Below, one piece after another: positions 57,776 through 64,000 of a DNA stretch of 64,000 nt. The number at the start of each line of letters is the position of its first letter. Within the stretch, counting starts at the first letter, position 1. A program made the translations under genes and the position numbers. The notes under the pieces were generated by a model. The model saw only the letters and a list, made by a program, of their open reading frames with translations. It was not told where the DNA came from and did not search any database. The stretch is from Fragum whitleyi (lineage: Eukaryota > Mollusca > Bivalvia > Cardiida > Cardiidae): contig OX411543.1 in assembly GCA_948146395.1 (NCBI GenBank), positions 66,041,474 to 66,105,473 on the forward strand. The letters run 5' to 3'.

Positions 57776-59595
57776 TAGAAAACCAAGAAGATATTTTGAT
57801 GTTCAATTTTCATCAATGTACACACTGTTGTAATCATTAAGATGCACGATTCTAGGAGAAAAGAGGATAGGTCCTGCAAATACTAGGTACGAATCTACCT
57901 AGGCACGAAAGAGATGATTCTGTGTTAAATATGAATGTACCTATCATTTCATTTCAGATGAAGTCAAAAAACATATTTCTGTGTCCAGCATTTGCAAAGC
58001 TATCATTTACGTATTCTTATGCTGTAAAAGCTGTAAAGAATTTATCAATGAAGCTCGTCTGCAGGGAATGTTCGGATATTCCATGGAGTTGGATTTGATT
58101 TTCAAGTGGTATTGTTAATCGAACGAGAACATATTTTGGGCGCAGCCTTGTTTTTTCGCTTTGCTTTCGAATCTGAAAATAGCGGGGCTAGTTGATAGAG
58201 TCACAACTTCACGAGTCAAGAGGTATCGAATCGATAGCTTCTTCTCGAATAAGATAAGTAAAACGTTCGTAACCCTTGGCTCGACAAGATGATGGAGTCA
58301 ATACAAAAGCATTTCAAAACCCCAATCCAAAGACAGTTTAACTCTTTTTGTTTTAATGCATTTAGAAATTTGGCATAGTTCGTCCTCAAAATATCAGTTC
58401 GTTTTCACTCTGGCATCGACATGACAGTCTGTGGCAAACTAATTGCTTGTATGAATTCCATCGGTGGGTGACCAAAATCTCATAACTACAGCCTGATATT
58501 TGAAAAAGCTCTAGTCATGGGGTACCCCTAGTCATGATGAGGTTTTTGGTAACAAAAGCAACAACATATGACCGCAAATTAATTTATTTCAACCGATGAT
58601 AACTGGCACTTTGGTGTCACGAGAGGAGGCTATATTAAAACAGTGTAAATCGACTCGCCCCGTAGCTAGTCAACTAGCCCCGGGCCATTATTCTATGTTC
58701 ATAATGCCCTCACAGTTGCACACCTGGTACAGTGTAGTAAAAAAGTCAGTTTCCAGTGTAGCCGTAGAACATGCAAGATCATCGGTGGACGGAAAACAAC
58801 AATAAAGTGTAAGAGCATTTTCAATCGCAAAAATACAGGTTAATTTCACTTTAAATGATGTTTAACAAAAGACAATGAACCATTAAATGTCCGATTTCTT
58901 AGTTTTCCATTGTTTTTCGTGATGCCAACTATAGGCCTACAACTTGGATTCAATCGATAAAGTCAGTGGGTGATTAGCAACTTGAACCGAAATTGAAGCG
59001 GTGATCGATCCCAAGTTTTATTCAAGAATATTAGATTGATTACAGATGGAATCACTAATGTCCCACGACCTCTCATAAGCCCAAACCCCCACAAACCACC
59101 CCACATTTTGACAGCTCTCAAAAGCATTGTGGAAAGTGATATTTTTAGTTTTTTTTGTAAATGGACAACGATCTAGTGTAGCAACAAGTTGGGGTTTTTT
59201 CATTGGTACCGTGTAGATACAAAGGTTAGAGGAGATTTTGACCCAGTGAGGATACATCTTTTGATACGGTGTAGACACATGGTTTGGAACCGTGTAGAAC
59301 AATCACGAAGTTGGTAAATAATGATTTTGTCGTCATGTTTTAAAAGAAGCTGGATTATTTTTCGAATAGTGACATAGGGGAAATATTTAATACTCATTAG
59401 TCAAAGCATAGGTCCTATGTGGGCATACGGTCATTCTTTTCTGGTCCCATATCAACACTTTGCTCAGATTCTACCCAAATTGGACCTAACATTTCATGCT
59501 TGCTGGGTTATTCGTCCTGTCAGTCGAAACAGCTGTATCATTGAGCGTTGCATATTCTCGTGACCAGTGTTGTTGAATATTCCATTTAACATTAA
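57776..59595. other. upstream region, no feature assigned
   Basis: Lower repeat density than the surroundings. Holds a 69-codon plus ORF (58596-58805) followed directly by AATAAA, and a 94-codon minus ORF (59018-59302); neither has a recognisable domain or splice context. It is among the few unique-looking stretches upstream of HERC1 and could contain the promoter, but no core promoter motif is convincing. Confidence 0.35.
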
Positions 59596-59599
59596 AAAA

Positions 59600-60952
59600 A
59601 CAAGAGGGCCTAAAACCGCTCTACTGACTCTTTGAAAAGCTTATGATTTGAAAGTGCTATTCAAGATACAACAGGAAAAAAGTTTCATGAAGATTTATAC
59701 ATAAATGAAGGAAGAGTTGCATTGACAAGGAAAATTTACCTATGTGCTCCTTTTCCCTTTGGCGCCGCATAATTGCACAAAATTGTGACCATGGTCACAT
59801 GAGAAATATTTTGTTCAAGTTTCATGACAATCCGTGCATAAATAAAGAATTTGTGTATACAATAAATAGAAAATATGACATAAAGCCCCATTTTCCCCAT
59901 AACAAAACATATTATCGCCAAACCTTCGTGAAATGCATTTTGCCACTTGATAAGGAACATTCTATGAGAGAATTATACAAATGTATCTATAAACAAAAGA
60001 GGAGTTGTGTTAACCAGGAAGTTAACATCAATGCCCATTTTTCCGTGACGTGGCATATCACCAAATGGCAAAATAAATGTGTCGTCACGTGATGAGATAT
60101 ATTCTTTTAAGTTAAAATGAAAACCTGTGTATAAATGAAGGAGTTGTGTTAACAATGAATTTACATAAAGGCCCCTTTTATCATGACGCAGCATATAACT
60201 AAACAGCCACAAGTTCACATAGTCACTCAAAATGGAATACTCTGTGAAAGTTTCACATGAATGTTTCCCTTGATACAAGAGGAGTTTTCATTTGACCCTT
60301 TTCATTGTGATCGGGCCAATTTTGGAAAAGAACAACCATTACATAGGTACAATCATTCTGAGCAATTTAAAAGAAAAGTGGATGAAAACTGTGGACTTTA
60401 GAGCGTTAACAAAGAGTTTCTTATAATTTTTTTTCATTAAGCTCCTTTTCACATGATGCTTGATAGATCTACCCCATTTTCGAAAAGGACGATCCTTGTG
60501 ATGATCCACTCATTATGACCAAGTTTGAAGTCAATCAGATGAAAACTGTGGATTTTAGAGCGTCAACGAGGATTTTCTAATTAGATTTATCAATTATCTT
60601 ATTTGGCCCCTTTTCTCGTAACGCTTGACGGATTGAGCTCAATTTCGAAAAGAACCATCCTTGTGTTAGTACAATCATTCTGAACAAGTTTGAAGATAAA
60701 TGGGTGAAAACTATTAACTTAAGAGCGTAAACAAGGATTTTCTAATTATATTTTCATTAGTCTCCTTTTCCCATGACGTTTGACGGATCTTAATGTTTTT
60801 CCAAAGGAACGATCGATCCTTGTAATGACCAAATCATTCTGAGAAAGTTTCAAGACAATCTGGGATAAAACTGTGGACTCGAGAGCACCTACAAGCAAAA
60901 AGTTCATGGCGGACGGCCAGACAAACAGACGGACAGACGCCGGACAGGATAA
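59600..60952 (+). mobile_element. pearl-like element
   Basis: ACAAGAGGGCCTAAAACCGC start and TCTACTGACTC. Diverged units of about 150-180 bp with AAGGCCCCTTTTATCATGAC, GATCCTTGTGATGA and GTGGATTTTAGAGCGTCAAC. Tail GGACGGCCAGACAAACAGAC, GGACAGACGCCGGACAGG. The ORFs of 101-116 codons on both strands are reading frames through it. Confidence 0.75.
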
Positions 60953-61564
60953 CCGGTATCTCAGTAATTCTTCAGACCTTCGCTCATTAGAGCTAACAAA
61001 CCTGCAACCACTGCCCAGTATTGCGTGTATGCTATACGAATGGACCCTAGCTATTGGAACCATTATCGATACTAATTTCAAGTCAACACCAATTCAGAGT
61101 GTCATTTTAGAAAACTAGATAACTTTCTCGCTAAAGTGACTAAATGTCAACAGAATCACTAATATGCAACCTCATAGAAGTGACAAACCTGCAGAGCAAG
61201 TGATTCTCGGTCTGAAACCTTAACCATTCGAAAACGCATCGGCAATAGTTCTTAAATCAGAGTTTGGAAGATAGGAAGAATGCAAAAGAAGACATAGTGA
61301 ATATCGGTATCTTTTCTAGCAAGACATCGGATGTCTGACTTCGGACTTGGAGGGGTCGTCTCAAAATGAATTAAACAATATTCGTTGATATATCTTGATT
61401 AATATATTAAAGGGTGACTTCTATGATCATAATTTTAAGCGCGATTCGTAAGTATGAATGTACAAGAAGCTGTAAAAATTTCGAACGTATGTTGTTTTAT
61501 CCTTTTAAATAAGAGCGCATCTATTTAACCACGCTAAGTTATTTCTATACTGCAACGTAAACAT

Positions 61565-62180
61565 ACCTGGGGCCTGTTTCATCAAGCTGTTTAGGACGTA
61601 TTTTTGTCTTAAAAACATCCTAGGACATTTTTAAGACATAAATCGGGTTTCATCAAACTCGAGAGATTTAGGAAGTTCCTGAATTTTGTCCCAAACGTAG
61701 GACAACGATTAAGGTGTCCTACGTGATACTTTTTTCTAAAATTTTGTATCTAAAGAAGATATGGCTGCTCTTTTCCCAATGATGAAGAAATGACAAAGAT
61801 GATTGAGTGAGACTAAAGGAAACTAGAATTTTATGGCCAGACTGGGATGGGAATCCAAATGGTGTTCTTGTTGAGACCCAAAAGTTGCTAGAGCAGTCTG
61901 AATACGTAGTGAATTCGATACTGCAAGTTACTGTTGAAGCCTGTTGAATGTGTAGAGACAGCACAGAATGCAGAGTGAAGATGCCCTCTGGGTATTTACA
62001 AAACATTACACTTGGAGGGCGACGTAACAAGTCCGCAATAACAGCATCCCGGGATCGCATCTGCAACCGACATGAGATGCTCCAACTACAAAGAAACCCT
62101 CTTGGGCGCGAAACGATAGCTTGGGTCGAGTGAGGTCAGGACGCTTTTTGCAGGCGATATAGCCGAACATTCTGTGTACA
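61565..62180 (+). repeat. possible PIF/Harbinger-like fragment
   Basis: GGGGCCTGTTTCATCAAGCT resembles PIF/Harbinger-type ends found in many animals. A matching inverted right end is not seen in the window. The ORF on the minus strand at 61719-62066 (115 codons) has no recognised domain. Confidence 0.3.
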
Positions 62181-62346
62181 TTGCGCACGTCGATAAATTT
62201 GTTTTTTTTTTGCTATATAGGAAATAAGCATAGCAAATAAACAAAAGCATCACAAACGCTTACCAACCTCGGTTGTTAAGTACTCGATAATGGACAAATT
62301 TTCTGGACATAATGTATAAGAGAATACAGTTAGGTTTACCCTCTTA

Positions 62347-64000
62347 TTAGTCCCCCACCGGTTACCGGTTGGGGGACTATAGGTTTGCTCGATTCCGTCT
62401 GTCCGTCCGTCTGTCTGTCCGTCCGTCCGTCCGTCCGTCCGTCCGTCCGTCCGTCCGTCCGTCACGCTTTTGTCCGGGCTATAACTTCTAAACCATATGT
62501 GCTAGCAACTTCAAACTTGGTACACTTATAGATCTCATTGAGGAGAAGTGTCATGTTCAAGAATTGATACTCTGCCACGCCCACTTTTTGAGTTATTGCC
62601 CTTTGTTGTTTTTACCCTTACATGCTTGTCCGGAACATATCTCCTAAACTATGTGTGCTAGCAACTTCAAACTTTGTACACTTAAAGATCTCATTGAGGA
62701 CAAGTGTCATGTTCAAGATCCATAACTCTGACACTCCCACTTTTTGAGTTATTGCCCATTGTTGTTTTTAGCCTTAAATTCTTGTCCGGATCATATCTCC
62801 TAAACTATAAGTACTAGCAACTTCAAACTTAGTACACTTATAGATCTTATTGAGGACAAGTGTCATGTTTAAAAACTGTTACTCTGCCATGCCAACTTTT
62901 TGAGTTATTGCCCTTTGTTGTTTTTACCCTTACATTCTTGTCCGGAACATATCTCCTTAACTATGTGTGCTAGCAACTTCAAACTTTGTACACTTATAGA
63001 TCTCATTGAGGAGAAGTGTCATGTTCAAGATCCATAACTCTGCCACACCGACTTTTTGAGTTATTGCCCTTTGTTGTTTTTACCCTTACATTCTTGTCCG
63101 GAACATATCTCCTAAACTATGTGTGCTAGCAACTTCAAACTTTGTACACTTATAGATCTCATTGAGGAGAAGTGTCATGTTCAAGATCCATAACTCTGCC
63201 ACACCGACTTTTTGAGTTATTGCCCTTTGTTGTTTTTAGCCTTACATTCTTGTCCGGATCATATCTCCTAAACTATGTGTGCTAGCAACTTCAAACTTTG
63301 TACACTGATAGATCTTATCGAGGTCAAGTGTCATGTACAAGAACTGTTACTCTGCCATGTCCACTTTTTGAGTTATTGCCCTTTGTTGTTTTTAGTCTTA
63401 CATTCTTGTCGGGATCATTTCTCCTAAACTATAAGTGCTTGCAACTTTAAACTTTGTACATGTATAGATCTCATTGAGGACAAGTGTCATGTACAAGAAC
63501 TGTTACTCTGCTACACCTTCTTTTTGAGTTATTGCCCTTTGTTGTTTTTACCTTGACATTTTTGTCTGGAACATATCTTCTAAACCATAAATGCTAGAAA
63601 CTTCAAACTTGCTACAATTATAGATATCATTGAGGACAAGTGTCATGTACAAGAACTGTCACCCTGCCATGTCCTTTTTTTGAGTTATTGCCCTTTGTTG
63701 TTTCTATCCTTACATTTTTGTACCGTACTTATCTGCTAAACCATAAGCCCTAGCAACTTCAAACTTTGTACACTTGTAGATCTCATTGAGAAGAAGTGTA
63801 ATGCACAAGAACTGTTACTCTGCCACATCCACTTTTTTAGTTATTGTCCGTTGTTGTTTTTTATCCTGACATTTTTGTCTGGACCATATCTCCTGAGCCA
63901 ACAGTGCTAGCAACTTCAAACTTGGTACACTTATAGATCTCATTGAGGACAAGTGGCATGTACAAGAATCATTCTTCTCCGCCCACTTTTCGAGTTTTTG
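62347..64000 (-). mobile_element. pearl-like element with about 157-bp core, inverted, cut by window edge
   Basis: Minus-strand orientation: the terminal hairpin TTAGTCCCCCACCGGTTACC / GGGGGACTA comes first, then a long (TCCG)n/(TCTG)n tract (62396-62465), then about ten units with CACTTATAGATCTCATTGAG, CACTTTTTGAGTTATTGCCC and TTTGTTGTTTTTACCCTTAC. Same family as 13327-15214. Confidence 0.9.

Noticed and set aside
58596..58805. 69-codon plus ORF followed by AATAAA
   Set aside because: No recognisable domain, no splice or promoter context; short AATAAA strings are common in AT-rich DNA.
59742..60092. 116-codon plus ORF
   Set aside because: Runs through diverged core repeats of the pearl-like element at 59600-60952; no domain.
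61719..62066. 115-codon minus ORF
   Set aside because: Lies in a repeat-like segment; composition (Ser/Phe/His rich) and lack of any domain suggest chance.
62250..62320. Minus-strand exon-like segment ending GGTTG|GTAAGC
   Set aside because: Good donor but the upstream part runs into a repeat terminal hairpin and no homology or partner exon is visible.

Overview
This window looks like AT-rich nuclear DNA of a bivalve mollusc. The evidence is (i) one intron-rich animal gene whose exons align part by part with the N-terminal third of HERC1, and (ii) dense coverage by repeats with the layout known from bivalve 'pearl'-type elements: a short hairpin, a tandem core of roughly 130-170 bp units, a GACG/GACA tetranucleotide run and a terminal hairpin. 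The species cannot be fixed from sequence alone. No bacterial, organellar or viral gene organisation is seen.

Gene content. One gene dominates: a HERC1 orthologue (giant HECT-type E3 ubiquitin ligase) on the minus strand. I could place 22 consecutive coding exons, from the initiator ATG at 44150 down to an exon ending at 1264. Every intron has GT..AG ends. The summed coding length is 4030 nt (1343 codons plus one base), and the reading frame is continuous across all 21 junctions, which is strong internal support. The exons encode the N-terminal helical region, a Ser/Thr-rich linker, the complete first RCC1-like propeller (about residues 392-752, exons 4-11) and the start of the long helical region after it. 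The SPRY, WD40, second RCC1-like and HECT parts must lie beyond the left edge. A consensus acceptor 9 bases before the ATG shows that the 5' leader is spliced, so the promoter lies further right. A candidate upstream exon is at 53277-53360.

Layout. 1-44.2 kb: HERC1 exons in introns of 0.3-7.9 kb. The introns hold many pearl-like elements, tRNA-derived SINEs, a 1.7 kb hAT-like element with an 8-bp target duplication, a hAT-like MITE, a defective Tc1/mariner copy (the only recognisable transposase), a possible 4.8 kb element with long inverted ends, and a foldback element. 44.2-64 kb: upstream of HERC1, with no confidently identified gene. It holds long pearl-like arrays in both orientations, a pogo/Tigger-like MITE, a MITE with about 85-bp inverted ends, several inverted or direct segment pairs, and at the right edge an inverted relative of the array in HERC1 intron 17.

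Most notable: about two dozen different repeat families share one terminal architecture (5' ACAAGAG plus hairpin; 3' tetranucleotide plus hairpin). One copy sits inside a MITE whose uninterrupted sister is 0.5 kb away, which gives its boundaries. Four such elements end 15-40 bp from HERC1 5' splice sites, all antisense to the gene. One array has a higher-order repeat with an exact 301-bp period.
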